Positions 7,745 to 16,849 of a DNA stretch of 47,993 nucleotides are shown piece after piece. The position numbers and the translations under genes are program-made. Every line of letters starts with the position of its first letter. Position 1 is the stretch's first letter. The DNA lies in contig NZ_JAQGNT010000012.1 of the NCBI RefSeq assembly GCF_028291725.1, positions 1 through 47,993 on the forward strand. The letters are read 5' to 3'. This stretch comes from Hydrocarboniphaga sp. GTDB lineage: Bacteria; Pseudomonadota; Gammaproteobacteria; Nevskiales; Nevskiaceae. The notes below the pieces were generated by a model. That model ran no database searches, was not told where the DNA came from, and was given only the letters and a program-made list of their open reading frames with translations.

Positions 7745-9601
7745 GTGGCATCGAAGTTTTGGCGGTCTCTGGCAGGCGCAGCTGCGCTGCTGGCAACGGA
7801 CCCGGTCTGGGCCCAGCAAGTCATCACCGGTGCCGATACACCGGCAAGCGTGGTGCCGACGGCCGAAGCCGCGGTGCCGGCTGAGGCGGTACTGCCACCG
7901 GTGATCGTGCCCGAACCCGCGCTGCCCACGGTTGCGCAACCCGCGCCGCTCGCCGCCGATCCGGCGGCTGCGATCGAGGCCGCGACGTCCCCGGCCGCGC
8001 TGATACGGCGCCTGCCGCCTTCGCCGCCGGTCGACGAGCGCCAGTTCCCGCGCTATGACGTGCTGGCGCCGAACGTCGCGTTCTGGACGCGGGTGTTCGG
8101 TGAATGGTCCGAGAACCAGAGCGTGGTGCATTCCAGCGAGTACCCGAACAAGGTGTTCGAGGTGCTCGACTTCCGCAACGAGGCGCTGGAGATGAATCCG
8201 GTGCAGCTGTCGCGCTACAAGGCGATGCAGGAGAACGATGCCAAGGCGCGCGTCGACAAGCTGCTCAAGCAGGTGTACGAGCTGCGCAACTCGCCGGACC
8301 AGTTGAACGAGGATCAGCGCCGCATCTGGCGGATGTTCGCCGACGTGCGCGGTGACAACAAGTTCAAGGACGCGATCGGCACATTCCGCTGCCAGCGCGG
8401 CCTCAAGGAGCGCACGGCGCTGGCGCTGCAGACCTCCGGCAGCTATCTGCCCGAAATGGAAAGCATCTTCGGCAGTTATCGCCTGCCGACGCAGCTGACG
8501 CGGCTGCCGCTGGTGGAATCGAGTTTCAACGTCGACGCGTATTCCAAGGTCGGCGCGGCGGGCCTGTGGCAGTTCATTCCGTCGAGCGCAAAGATCTACA
8601 TGCGTCTGAACGAGCTGGTAGACGACCGACGCGATCCCTGGACCAGCACCGACGCCGCGGCGCGCCATCTGCGTGACGACTACGCCGCGCTCGGTGCCTG
8701 GCCGCTGGCGCTGACCGCCTACAACCACGGCCGCGGCGGCGTCGCCAAGGGCCTGCGCGAAACCGGCGGCAGCAGCCTGCCGGACCTGATCCGTGCTTAC
8801 GATTCGAAGAGCTTTGGGTTCGCGTCGCGCAACTTCTACGCGGAGTTCCTGGCCGCCAGCGACGTCGAGCGCAACTGGAAGCAGCACTTCGGCGAGATCG
8901 TGCGCCGCGAGCCGCTGCGCTTCGACACCGTCGAAACCAAGAACTACGTGCCCTACGAGACGCTGCGGCGCTTGTGCGATGCCGACGACGAAGTGTTCCG
9001 CCGGCTCAATCCGGCGTATCGGCCGGAAGTCATCGAGGGCAAGCTTTACGTGCCGCCGGGGCATCTGATCCGCGTGCCGGCCGGCCGTGCGAATGCGTTC
9101 AACGTCGCGTATTCCAAGCTCGGCGCCTCGGAGCGCTTCGATTCCCAGCGCAGCTTCTTTCTGCTGCACAAGGTCGGCAAGGGCGACAGCCTGGGCAAGA
9201 TTGCGAAGCAATACGGAGTCAGCCAGGCTTCCGTCAAGAGCGCCAACAGCCTCAAGGACGCAAATCCCAAGCTCAAGCTCGGCCAGGTGCTGAAGATCCC
9301 GCCGCACGAAGAGAACCGCCCCGGCCCGGTGCTCGTCGCGGTCGGCGAATCCAAGCCGACCCTGACTCGCGAGCAGTCCGACGAGGTGGTGGCAGAGCGG
9401 GTGCGCGACGAGCAGCCGACGCCGAAGAAACCGGCCAAGAAGTCAGCGCCGTCACGTCTGCACAAGGTGCGTTCGGGGCAGACGCTGGGCGAGATCGCCA
9501 AGCGCTACAAGGTCAGCGTCGCCGACATCCGCGCGGCCAACGGCATCAACGAGAGCAACCAGATCCGGGTCGGCCAGCAGCTGAAAATTCCGGCCGGGTA
9601 G
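7745..9601 (+). CDS. mltD: Membrane-bound lytic murein transglycosylase D
   Basis: This envelope enzyme cleaves peptidoglycan glycan strands with formation of 1,6-anhydro ends. The 618-residue protein has an N-terminal signal segment ending near AQQ, a Pro/Ala-rich linker and an MltD-type N-terminal region. The SLT catalytic domain (about 245-350) has the catalytic Glu near residue 258 in LVESSFN, then GAAGLWQF and AYNHG. Two LysM domains bind peptidoglycan (about 473-518 and 571-617). Translation starts at GTG 7745 with GGAG six bases upstream; the nearby ATG runs into a stop. The stop codon lies inside the first arm of the REP element. Confidence 0.95.
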   Translation: MASKFWRSLAGAAALLATDPVWAQQVITGADTPASVVPTAEAAVPAEAVLPPVIVPEPALPTVAQPAPLAADPAAAIEAATSPAALIRRLPPSPPVDERQFPRYDVLAPNVAFWTRVFGEWSENQSVVHSSEYPNKVFEVLDFRNEALEMNPVQLSRYKAMQENDAKARVDKLLKQVYELRNSPDQLNEDQRRIWRMFADVRGDNKFKDAIGTFRCQRGLKERTALALQTSGSYLPEMESIFGSYRLPTQLTRLPLVESSFNVDAYSKVGAAGLWQFIPSSAKIYMRLNELVDDRRDPWTSTDAAARHLRDDYAALGAWPLALTAYNHGRGGVAKGLRETGGSSLPDLIRAYDSKSFGFASRNFYAEFLAASDVERNWKQHFGEIVRREPLRFDTVETKNYVPYETLRRLCDADDEVFRRLNPAYRPEVIEGKLYVPPGHLIRVPAGRANAFNVAYSKLGASERFDSQRSFFLLHKVGKGDSLGKIAKQYGVSQASVKSANSLKDANPKLKLGQVLKIPPHEENRPGPVLVAVGESKPTLTREQSDEVVAERVRDEQPTPKKPAKKSAPSRLHKVRSGQTLGEIAKRYKVSVADIRAANGINESNQIRVGQQLKIPAG

Positions 9602-9677
9602 GTCGGCAATGCCTTGCCGACGTGAGGCCTCGATTGCGCATCGACCGGCCACGTCGGCAAGGGATTGCCGACCTACG
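9598..9677. repeat. REP-like double hairpin, copy 2
   Basis: The arms at 9598-9624 and 9650-9677 repeat those of the element at 2332-2413, with a single base difference between the two arms here. The central spacer sequence differs. The first arm includes the stop codon of mltD. The element lies between the convergent ends of mltD and the DUF3096 gene, so it may protect or terminate both transcripts. Confidence 0.85.
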
Positions 9678-9713
9678 GATCATGCCGCTATGCCGTTCAC
9701 CGACTACAGCCCA

Positions 9714-9854
9714 CTAGTGGAAGTGCATGATGCCGATCACGCCGATCGCGATCAGGTACAGCGCGACCACGTAGTTCAGCAATCTCGGCATGACCAGGAT
9801 CAGTACGCCCGCGATCAGGGACAGCACCGGAACGGTTTCGATATGCAGTGTCAT
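9714..9854 (-). CDS. DUF3096 small membrane protein
   Basis: This 46-residue reading frame encodes a protein that is nearly all membrane helix: a short start (MTLHIETVPV), LSLIAGVLILVMPRLLNY and VVALYLIAIGVIGIM, ending MHFH. The glycine-containing first helix followed by PRLLNY is typical of DUF3096 proteins, which are usually about 45-60 residues long. It follows the DUF456 gene by 43 bases on the same strand and is probably the last gene of the mprF operon. Function unknown. Confidence 0.8.
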   Translation of the reverse strand: MTLHIETVPVLSLIAGVLILVMPRLLNYVVALYLIAIGVIGIMHFH

Positions 9855-9897
9855 CTCTGATGTCCTCGTCGCGTGATGATGGCCGGCAGCGAGTGTG

Positions 9898-10398
9898 TCA
9901 AACCAACCAGACGAACGCGAACACGCCGATCATCGCCAGGCCCAGCGCCAGTTTGGCGACGGTGCCAAGCAGCAGTCCGATCCAGGTTGCGAAGCCCGAA
10001 GCGGCGGCCTGATCCAGGCCGCGCCGCGCGCCGATCTCGCCGATCACGGCGCCGATGAAGGGCCCGAGTATCAATCCCGGCAGGCCAAAGAAAATGCCGA
10101 CGACGCTGCCCAGTGTCGCGCCGAGCACCGCCTTGGGGCTGGCACCGACGCGTTTTGCGCCGAAGCTCCCGGCAACGAAATCCAGAGCCAGGCCGATCAG
10201 CAGCAGCACCGTCAGAATGCCGATGGTGAATTTGCCGACATGCTCGAAGCCGTCGCACCAGGCCGCGAGCAGCAGCCCGCCGAACACCATCGGCAGGCCC
10301 GGCAGGATCGGCAGGATCGCACCGGCCAGCCCGCCGAGTACCAGCATCGCGGCGATGATGTTGAACAGCGTTTGCATCATCGGATCTATCGGCGTCAT
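9898..10398 (-). CDS. DUF456 family membrane protein
   Basis: The 166-residue hydrophobic protein has about four to five membrane helices and glycine-rich repeats such as GGLAGAILPILPGLP near the N-terminus and GIFFGLPGLILGPFIGAVIGE in the second half. This internal pattern is the signature of DUF456 (YqgC-like) proteins, whose function is unknown. ATG 10398 is used; an ATG pair six to seven codons later is also possible, and neither has a clear ribosome-binding site. It starts 16 bases after the acvB-like gene, so it is very likely in the same operon. Confidence 0.85.
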   Translation of the reverse strand: MTPIDPMMQTLFNIIAAMLVLGGLAGAILPILPGLPMVFGGLLLAAWCDGFEHVGKFTIGILTVLLLIGLALDFVAGSFGAKRVGASPKAVLGATLGSVVGIFFGLPGLILGPFIGAVIGEIGARRGLDQAAASGFATWIGLLLGTVAKLALGLAMIGVFAFVWLV

Positions 10399-10414
10399 CG
10401 GCTTGGGCTGGAGA

Positions 10415-11830
10415 TCAGTGCTTGCCGGCAGTGGCTGGCGCGGCGGGCAGCCCGTCGATCAGGGTCTGCGCGATCAGATCGTAATTGCCGTCGAAGTGAT
10501 GGCTGCCCGGCAGCAGCTTGATTTCGAAGCGCCTGGCGTCGAGCTTGGGGCAGATCGCGTCTTCGTCTTCCTGGCCGCAGACGATCTGGAAGTCGCGGCG
10601 GCCAGCCAGCCTGTTGATCTCGGGCAGTGTGTCGAGACCGCTCGTCTGCCCGGCCCAGGCGCCGACGTGGAACTCGAACGCGGCATGCTCGGACAGCGCC
10701 ACCGCGCTGGTCAGCACGACGTGGGAGCGCGTCGCGTCGGCGAGCCGGTTGAACGTGAACGGCAACACGTCGGCGCCCTGCGAGTAGCCGATCAGCATGA
10801 CGTTCGGCCGCTTCCACGCGCCGGTGTAGTGCGCGACCAGGCGGTCCAGATCCTTGGCCACGTCCTCGGGTTGGCGCTCGGTCCAGAAATAGCGCAGCGA
10901 GTCCATGCCGACCACCGGAATGCCGGCGGCGGCGAGGGTGTCGGCGACTTCTTCGTCCAGCCCGGCCCAGCCGCCGTCGCCCGATATCAGTACCGCGAAC
11001 AGGTCGCGATGCTGATCGGTGTTGGCCGTCGCCGGGATCTCGACCAGGGGCAGATCGGGCAGCGCTTCCGGCTTGCGGTGCGCCGGCGCGATGTCGGCCG
11101 CCAGCGTGCCGTAAGCGACCAGCGCGGCGCCGGCGGCGCTGGGCGCGCCGGACTGGCGCCGCACCGGCCAGCGCATTTCGGCGTTCGGAATCTGGTCGAT
11201 GAAGGCGCGCGCGCCACAGGCTTCGCTGGTGGGCGTGATCACCGCGTAGAACGGCGATTGCAGACGCGACGTCGTCAGCAGCTCGTTGCCTGGCGGCGTG
11301 CTGTGCTGACGCAGTGCGGTGCCGGCGCACAGCGGCGGATGCAGCACGCTGCGTGGGCAGAAGCCGACGCCGACGCCGCCGGAAAAGCTTTTAGCCGGCG
11401 CCTGTGCGAGCACGCCGAACACCAGCGCGGCCGCGTCGTCGAAGCCCAGTAGCAGTGCCGGCAGATAGTCGTCCTGATGTGTGTAGGCCTGGATGAAGCG
11501 GCTCAGGTTGTCGAGATCGCCGTCGAGAAATTCGCAGTCGTCGCCGTCCTCGCTGAGTTTTTTCAGCAGCGCCGGCGTGTCGATGCCGGCGACCAGGGTC
11601 TGGTTGTCGCGCAGCGCACGCGCGTAGGCCTCGGCGCGGCGATCCCAGCCCCTGTTGCCGGAGAACAGCAATGCGGTACTGCGCGCCGGGCCTTCCGGTT
11701 TGTACAGGTGCAGATGTTCGAAGCGGCCGTGATCGATCACTTCGTCGCGTGCCGGATCCGGCGGCGGCGATGCCCATGCCGTTGCCAGCAGCAAGCTGGC
11801 TATCAGCAAGGCGGCGCCGCCCGCCCGCAT
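10415..11830 (-). CDS. AcvB/VirJ-family aminoacyl-phosphatidylglycerol hydrolase
   Basis: The exported 471-residue protein has a signal peptide (cleavage after about residue 20) and a tandem alpha/beta-hydrolase layout, with the active serine motif GYSQGAD near residue 350 and an SGDGGWAGLD segment before it. This is the AcvB/VirJ family. Members encoded next to MprF/LpiA hydrolyse the aminoacyl-phosphatidylglycerol that MprF makes, on the periplasmic side. Its ATG shares one base with the mprF stop (TGATG), which implies translational coupling. That arrangement supports a synthesis-and-removal pair over a virulence role. Confidence 0.85.
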   Translation of the reverse strand: MRAGGAALLIASLLLATAWASPPPDPARDEVIDHGRFEHLHLYKPEGPARSTALLFSGNRGWDRRAEAYARALRDNQTLVAGIDTPALLKKLSEDGDDCEFLDGDLDNLSRFIQAYTHQDDYLPALLLGFDDAAALVFGVLAQAPAKSFSGGVGVGFCPRSVLHPPLCAGTALRQHSTPPGNELLTTSRLQSPFYAVITPTSEACGARAFIDQIPNAEMRWPVRRQSGAPSAAGAALVAYGTLAADIAPAHRKPEALPDLPLVEIPATANTDQHRDLFAVLISGDGGWAGLDEEVADTLAAAGIPVVGMDSLRYFWTERQPEDVAKDLDRLVAHYTGAWKRPNVMLIGYSQGADVLPFTFNRLADATRSHVVLTSAVALSEHAAFEFHVGAWAGQTSGLDTLPEINRLAGRRDFQIVCGQEDEDAICPKLDARRFEIKLLPGSHHFDGNYDLIAQTLIDGLPAAPATAGKH

Positions 11831-14403
11831 CACTTGCGTACCATCTCGCGCATGCCGCCGGCGATCAGCGAGGCGGTGTCGAGCATGATGCGCGGCAAAG
11901 CCAGCCCACCCGGCGACGCCAGATAACGCGGCCGCCACACCGGCTGATATTTTTCCTTGTAGCGGCGCAGGCCGTCGAAGTTGTAGAACGATTCGCCGTA
12001 GCGATGCACCAGCAGCCCGAGCCGGTGCCATAACGGTGCCAGCGGATGATGTTCCAGGCCCGCCAGCGGGGCCATGCCGAGATTGAACCACTGAAACTTC
12101 CGCTCCTTGCCCCACAGCAATAGTTCGACGAACAGGTAATCCATGACGCCCTTGGGCGCGTCGGCTCCGTAACGCATCAGGTCGACCGACAGCTCGCCGC
12201 CGTCGCCGGAACGCCATAGATTGGCGAACGCGACGATGGTCTCGCCGCGCATCGCCACCGCACAGGGAAAATAGGCCATGTAGGCGCGATCGAAGCGGCC
12301 GACCGAGAAGCTTTTTTCGGCGGCCGACTTGTCCGCCAGCCAGGCCAGCGACACCCGGTCGAGCTCGTCCATCCGCGCCTGTACCTGTTCGGGCTCCAGC
12401 ACCTCGAAGTGCAGGCCTTCACGTGCGCCCTTGCGCTGCGCGGTGCGCAATTCCGCGCGCGGCTTGCCTTCGAGATTGAAGCCGGTCAGCTGCACGCGTG
12501 CTTCTTCGCCGAGCTTGGACAAGGACAAGCCCAGATCCAGGTACAGCGGCAGCTTGTCGGCGGTGACCTGGTAGAACACGCACCAGCCGCTGTGCCGGTC
12601 GCAAAGCTCGCGGAAGCGCCAGGCGAGTTCGGCGTGGCGCTCGGGATTGCCTGCCGGATTGCCGAGTGCGATCCACGAGCGGCCGGAACGGCGATACATG
12701 ATGAAAGCGTCGCGCTGATCGCTGAACAGGATCTGCTTGTCGCCGAGCAGCACCAGGTTGGGTACGCTGTCGGAGCCGACTTTCAGGCAGGCGCGTGCGG
12801 CCTCCAGTTGCCCGGCGTCCGGCATTTCCGGTTCCGGCCGCGCCGAGCCGAGCAGCGACCACAGTCCGTAAATCAGGCCTACCACGACCGCGACCAGGCT
12901 GGCGCGCAGCATGCGCGGCGCGTTCTCGTCGAGTGCGAAGCGCCACCAGATTTCCTGGTCGTACTGCACGTCGCGGAACACCACGAAGCCGATCCAGATC
13001 GCCGCGCCAATCACCAGCCCGACATTGAGCAGCCACAAGGGCGACAGCCGCGCTTCGGTCAGCGGCGCGTGCCGATAGAAGCGATCGCGCGATACCGCGA
13101 GCACGATCAGCACCACGAGCAGGATCAGTGCCTCTTCGAAGTCGCCACCTTTGAGCAGCGACGCGGCGATGCCGCCGACCAGCAGGATCAAGGTCAGCCA
13201 CCAGGCCGCCGCCAGCCGTCGATACAGGCCGCGCGCGATGATCAGCAGGCCGACGCCGAACGCGCTGCCGGCCAGATGCGAGGCTTCCAGTACGCCCAGC
13301 GGCAGCGCCTGCGCCAGCCATTCGACGCGCGTGCCGATCGCCGGCAGCGAGCCGGAGATCAGCAGCACCGCGCCGGCTGCGAATACCGCGACCGCAACCG
13401 CCTGCGGCACCATTGATTCGAATGAGCGCCGCACGGATTTGGCGGCCCGCTGGATCGGCGCGCGCAATGCGGTGACTTCGCGCGAGGCCAGCAACAGCAG
13501 CGCCAGCGTGAACGGCGCGATGTAGTAGACGACGCGGAACAGCAGGATCGAGCCGAGCAGCGGCCCCGGCTCCGGCGTCGGCAACAGCAGCAGCAGCGCC
13601 GATTCGAATACGCCGAGGCCGCCAGGCACATTGCTGATCGCGCCCAGCGCAATCGCGATGACATAGATGCCAAGGAACGCCGGGTAGTGCGCGCCGACCT
13701 CGTGCGGCAGCAGCACGTACATCGCCGCAGCCGAACACGCGATGTCGAAAGCGCTGACCACGAACTGGGCGGCGACCTGCGGGGGGTTCGGCGTCGCGAT
13801 CCGCCAATTGCGCAGCTGCAGCGGTTTGCGCCGGAACGAGGCCAGCACCGCATAGCCGACCAGGAGCGCCAGCACCAGCGCGCCGATCCCGCGCGTCCAT
13901 GCCGGCGAGACGTGCAGCAGCCGTGCGGCGGCATGCGGCTCCAGCAGCAGGGAGCCGCTCAGCAGAGTGCCGGCGCCGAGCAGGAAGGTTAGCGAGAACA
14001 GGCCCTGTACCAGCGCGATGTCGGTGGCGCTGAGGCCTTCGGCCGAATAGGCGCGCAGCCGCACCGAGCCGCCGGACAGCGAGGACAGGCCGAGCGAATG
14101 GGCCAGCGCGCAGGCGATGAACGAGATCGACGCCACCCGCCGGTAGCGCAGCGGCCGGCCGATGATGTCCAGCGCCAGTGCGTCGTACAGGGTCAGCGCG
14201 AAGTAGCTGGCGGCGGTCCAGCCGACCGCCGCCAGCCCCTGGCTCAGCGACAGGCTCTTCAGCGGCAGCAGCAGATCGGCCGGATCCAGCTTGCGCAGAC
14301 TGTCGTCCAGCACGAACAGTGCGATGGCGAACACGCCAAGCGTCATCAGCGCGGCCGCTATGGCGCGCGCCTTTCCAGGTTCCAGTCTTTGCATGGCGCG
14401 CAT
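11830..14403 (-). CDS. mprF: Bifunctional phosphatidylglycerol lysyltransferase/flippase MprF
   Basis: This 857-residue inner-membrane protein transfers an amino acid (lysine or alanine) from tRNA to phosphatidylglycerol and flips the product outward. That lowers surface negative charge and raises resistance to cationic peptides and acid. The N-terminal ~500 residues form many membrane helices, including the conserved LSSLSGGSVRLRAY region. The C-terminal ~330 residues are the soluble synthase (DUF2156), with ALGNPAG and WFNLGMAPLAGL motifs. The amino acid used cannot be told from sequence. Another ATG lies three codons downstream of the chosen one. It heads a probable operon with acvB-like, DUF456 and DUF3096 genes. 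Confidence 0.95.
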   Translation of the reverse strand: MRAMQRLEPGKARAIAAALMTLGVFAIALFVLDDSLRKLDPADLLLPLKSLSLSQGLAAVGWTAASYFALTLYDALALDIIGRPLRYRRVASISFIACALAHSLGLSSLSGGSVRLRAYSAEGLSATDIALVQGLFSLTFLLGAGTLLSGSLLLEPHAAARLLHVSPAWTRGIGALVLALLVGYAVLASFRRKPLQLRNWRIATPNPPQVAAQFVVSAFDIACSAAAMYVLLPHEVGAHYPAFLGIYVIAIALGAISNVPGGLGVFESALLLLLPTPEPGPLLGSILLFRVVYYIAPFTLALLLLASREVTALRAPIQRAAKSVRRSFESMVPQAVAVAVFAAGAVLLISGSLPAIGTRVEWLAQALPLGVLEASHLAGSAFGVGLLIIARGLYRRLAAAWWLTLILLVGGIAASLLKGGDFEEALILLVVLIVLAVSRDRFYRHAPLTEARLSPLWLLNVGLVIGAAIWIGFVVFRDVQYDQEIWWRFALDENAPRMLRASLVAVVVGLIYGLWSLLGSARPEPEMPDAGQLEAARACLKVGSDSVPNLVLLGDKQILFSDQRDAFIMYRRSGRSWIALGNPAGNPERHAELAWRFRELCDRHSGWCVFYQVTADKLPLYLDLGLSLSKLGEEARVQLTGFNLEGKPRAELRTAQRKGAREGLHFEVLEPEQVQARMDELDRVSLAWLADKSAAEKSFSVGRFDRAYMAYFPCAVAMRGETIVAFANLWRSGDGGELSVDLMRYGADAPKGVMDYLFVELLLWGKERKFQWFNLGMAPLAGLEHHPLAPLWHRLGLLVHRYGESFYNFDGLRRYKEKYQPVWRPRYLASPGGLALPRIMLDTASLIAGGMREMVRK

Positions 14404-14657
14404 TCTATGGAGCTTGAGTCCACTCTGGCATCCCGGAATGCCCGATGCCCGCTTTCCCGAGGCAATTCACCCCGTCCGGGCCGCTTCCGGCGCCGCCGAA
14501 TGGCCGAAATTCCGCCAAATTGCGCCGCTGGTCCGGAACTCAGGTATCGCTCAGTGACGGCTCTGCACCATGGGGGCAAGCGCCCGCCAAATCCGAGCCC
14601 GCCCTGGCGGCGGCGACGGCGCATCCAACTGACTGTTCGCAAGGAAAGCTATTTACC

Positions 14658-15308
14658 ATGAACCAGCCGCTGACTCCGTTGATGCTCAAGGCCCTCGTTC
14701 CCGCGACCGCGCGCGGTGAAGCGACCCGGCGCAAACTGCTGGCTGCCGCCGAAGTCGAATTCGGTGCCCGCGGCTTCCACGCCGCCTCGGTGAGTTCGAT
14801 CACCACCCGTGCCGACGTCGGCCAGGGTACGTTCTACCTGTACTTCCACAGCAAGGAAGAAATTTTCATCACGCTGGTCCGCGAAATCGGCCGCGCTTTG
14901 CGCACGCTGGCGGCCAAGGCCGGTGCCGCGGCACCGACCCGCCGCGCCGGCGAGCGCGAGGGGCTGGTTGCGCTGCTGCGCTACACGCTGGACTACCCGG
15001 GCCGCTACCGGATCGTGCAGGAATCGCAGTTCGTCGACGAAACCGTGTTCCGCGAATACCACGAACGCCTCGCGCGTAGCTATTCGCAGAGCCTGGTCGA
15101 GGCCACCGAGAGCGGTAACTTCAAACCGGGCGACGCTGACACCCGCGCCTGGGCGATTCTCGGCATCGGCCAATTTCTGGCCATGCGCTATTGCCTGTGG
15201 ACCGGCCGTATGCCGGCGGACACGGTGATCGACAGCGCTATGGACATGATCGAAAACGGCATCGTGACCCCGTCAGGCCTGATGTCGCCGGTGCGTGTCG
15301 CCGCCTGA
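14658..15308 (+). CDS. TetR-family transcriptional regulator
   Basis: The 216-residue protein has an N-terminal TetR helix-turn-helix (about residues 22-68): ATRRKLLAAAEVEFGARGF is followed by SVSSITTRADVGQGTFYLYF and SKEEIF, the family signature. The C-terminal ligand-binding half is not specific. ATG 14658 is preceded by AAGGAAAG. Codons further upstream in the same frame are not family-like. It is followed by a desaturase gene on the same strand 277 bases later, so it may control fatty-acid unsaturation in the way FabR/DesT do. That is inferred from position only. Confidence 0.88.
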   Translation: MNQPLTPLMLKALVPATARGEATRRKLLAAAEVEFGARGFHAASVSSITTRADVGQGTFYLYFHSKEEIFITLVREIGRALRTLAAKAGAAAPTRRAGEREGLVALLRYTLDYPGRYRIVQESQFVDETVFREYHERLARSYSQSLVEATESGNFKPGDADTRAWAILGIGQFLAMRYCLWTGRMPADTVIDSAMDMIENGIVTPSGLMSPVRVAA

Positions 15309-15585
15309 TTCGCATCTGATACGAGCTTGACGCACACGCCGGGCATTGTGCCCGGTGATCGGGACGCGACCAGGGCTTGTAGTGCGGATGCTGCAACGGC
15401 CCAAAAGGATCCGCCTCTGGCCGGTCCTTTCGCAGTGTCCTTGCGATCGGACGAAAATCTCCGCCAAGCGGTGAGTTTTGCAAGCTTATTGACTATTTTT
15501 TGTCACATGGGTGCGCTAAAACCGCTGATAGAATGGTGGCGTGCCGGTCGCATTGCCGGTGCTTTCCGAGGGCTTCACTCCTCTC

Positions 15586-16758
15586 ATGTCTTCATCCCCT
15601 GTTGTCGATTCGTCCAGCCAGCCAGTGCTTGCCGAAAAGCGGTCCTACAACTGGCCTGCCATCATTCTTTTCGGATTGAGCACGACGCTCGCGCTGACCG
15701 TCTTCCCCTGGTACGTGTGGAATTACGATTTCAGTGGCGCTGCATGGGTCTGGTTCGCGATCTTCCTGTATGCGAGCGGTTTGTCGATCACGGCAGGCTA
15801 CCACCGCCTGTATTCGCACCGCGCCTACCAGGCTCACTGGAGCCTGCGCCTGTTCTATGCGCTATTCGGCGCACAGGCGCTGCAGAACAGCACCTTGGTC
15901 TGGTGCTCGATGCACCGCGTCCACCATCGCGAAGTCGACGACGAACAGCACGATCCGTATTCAGCACGCCGCGGTCTGTGGTATTCGCACATGGGCTGGA
16001 TGCTGCGGGACGAGCCCTGCCACCGGTTCGACGAGAACATCGGCCGCGATCTGAACAACGATCCGATCGTGCGCTGGCAGCACAAGAACTACCTGGCGAT
16101 CGCACTGGCGATGAACTTCGCGCTGCCCGCCCTGGTCGGCTGGGCGAGCGGCGATCTCTGGGGTACGGTCGTGCTCGCCGGCCTGATGCGTCTGGTGATC
16201 AACCATCACTTCACCTTCTTCATCAACTCGCTCGCCCACTACTGGGGTCGCCAGCCGTATACCGACGAGAACACCGCACGCGACAATGATTTCCTCGCGC
16301 TGCTGACTTACGGCGAGGGCTACCACAACTTTCATCACCTGTTTCAGTGGGATTACCGCAACGGCGTGCGTTGGTATCAATGGGACCCGACCAAGTGGTG
16401 GATTGCCGGGTTTTCCTGGTTGGGCCTGACCAGCGGCCTGCGCCGTACCCCGGAGTTCCAGATCCAGCGAGCCAAGCTGCAGCGCCAGTTCGAGCGTGCC
16501 AAGGAGCGTCTGGCCAAGGCCGAGGCGGGTGGCCGCTTCGCGCATCTGCAGCTGCTGCTCGAGCACGAATTGCAGACCTTCTCGGCTACGCTTTCGGAAT
16601 GGGCGCGGCTGCAGCAGGAGAAATTCGAGCACGCCAAGCAGCAGTTGTCGGAGCATTGGGAGACCAGCGAAGTCCATCGCCGCATGCAGCTGCTGGAACA
16701 GACGCTACGCCACCAGCAGCGCCGCGTGCGGCTGTTGAGCCTGCAGGCGGTTGCGTAA
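15586..16758 (+). CDS. Acyl-CoA/fatty-acid desaturase with C-terminal coiled coil
   Basis: A membrane di-iron desaturase of 390 residues that inserts a double bond (probably delta-9) in fatty acyl chains. The three histidine boxes are HRLYSH (73-78), HRVHH (110-114) and HNFHH (247-251), among about four membrane helices. After residue ~288 there is an extra, highly charged, heptad-like helix of about 100 residues (Gln/Glu/Arg/Leu rich) that most desaturases lack. ATG 15586 is chosen over the upstream in-frame GTG, because the extra 15 residues do not look family-like. A terminator follows. Confidence 0.92.
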   Translation: MSSSPVVDSSSQPVLAEKRSYNWPAIILFGLSTTLALTVFPWYVWNYDFSGAAWVWFAIFLYASGLSITAGYHRLYSHRAYQAHWSLRLFYALFGAQALQNSTLVWCSMHRVHHREVDDEQHDPYSARRGLWYSHMGWMLRDEPCHRFDENIGRDLNNDPIVRWQHKNYLAIALAMNFALPALVGWASGDLWGTVVLAGLMRLVINHHFTFFINSLAHYWGRQPYTDENTARDNDFLALLTYGEGYHNFHHLFQWDYRNGVRWYQWDPTKWWIAGFSWLGLTSGLRRTPEFQIQRAKLQRQFERAKERLAKAEAGGRFAHLQLLLEHELQTFSATLSEWARLQQEKFEHAKQQLSEHWETSEVHRRMQLLEQTLRHQQRRVRLLSLQAVA

Positions 16759-16760
16759 CA

Positions 16761-16826
16761 GCCCGACGAATATCGGGCGAGGCATAAAAAAAGCCGGCTA
16801 TTTAGCCGGCTTTTTTTGTGCCTCGC
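16761..16826. terminator. Bidirectional rho-independent terminator
   Basis: A perfect stem AGCCGGCTA/TAGCCGGCT with a two-base loop is flanked by A7 on the left and T7 on the right, so it works on both strands. An outer GCGAGGCA/TGCCTCGC pairing (16777-16784 with 16819-16826) extends it. A second small stem (GCCCGA/TCGGGC, 16761-16778) overlaps its left edge. It ends the desaturase gene on the plus strand and the small exported protein gene on the minus strand. Confidence 0.93.
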
Positions 16827-16849
16827 GGTTGCGAACAGCGCAACAGAAC

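Noticed and set aside
7226-9307. Long minus-strand open frame antisense to mltD
   Set aside because: MltD has clear SLT and LysM motifs on the plus strand; the antisense product has low-complexity composition.
15309-15585. Operator for the TetR regulator before the desaturase
   Set aside because: Only a short CCGGGCA/TGCCCGG hairpin (15339-15355) is seen; no FabR/DesT-like palindrome or convincing promoter can be pointed out.
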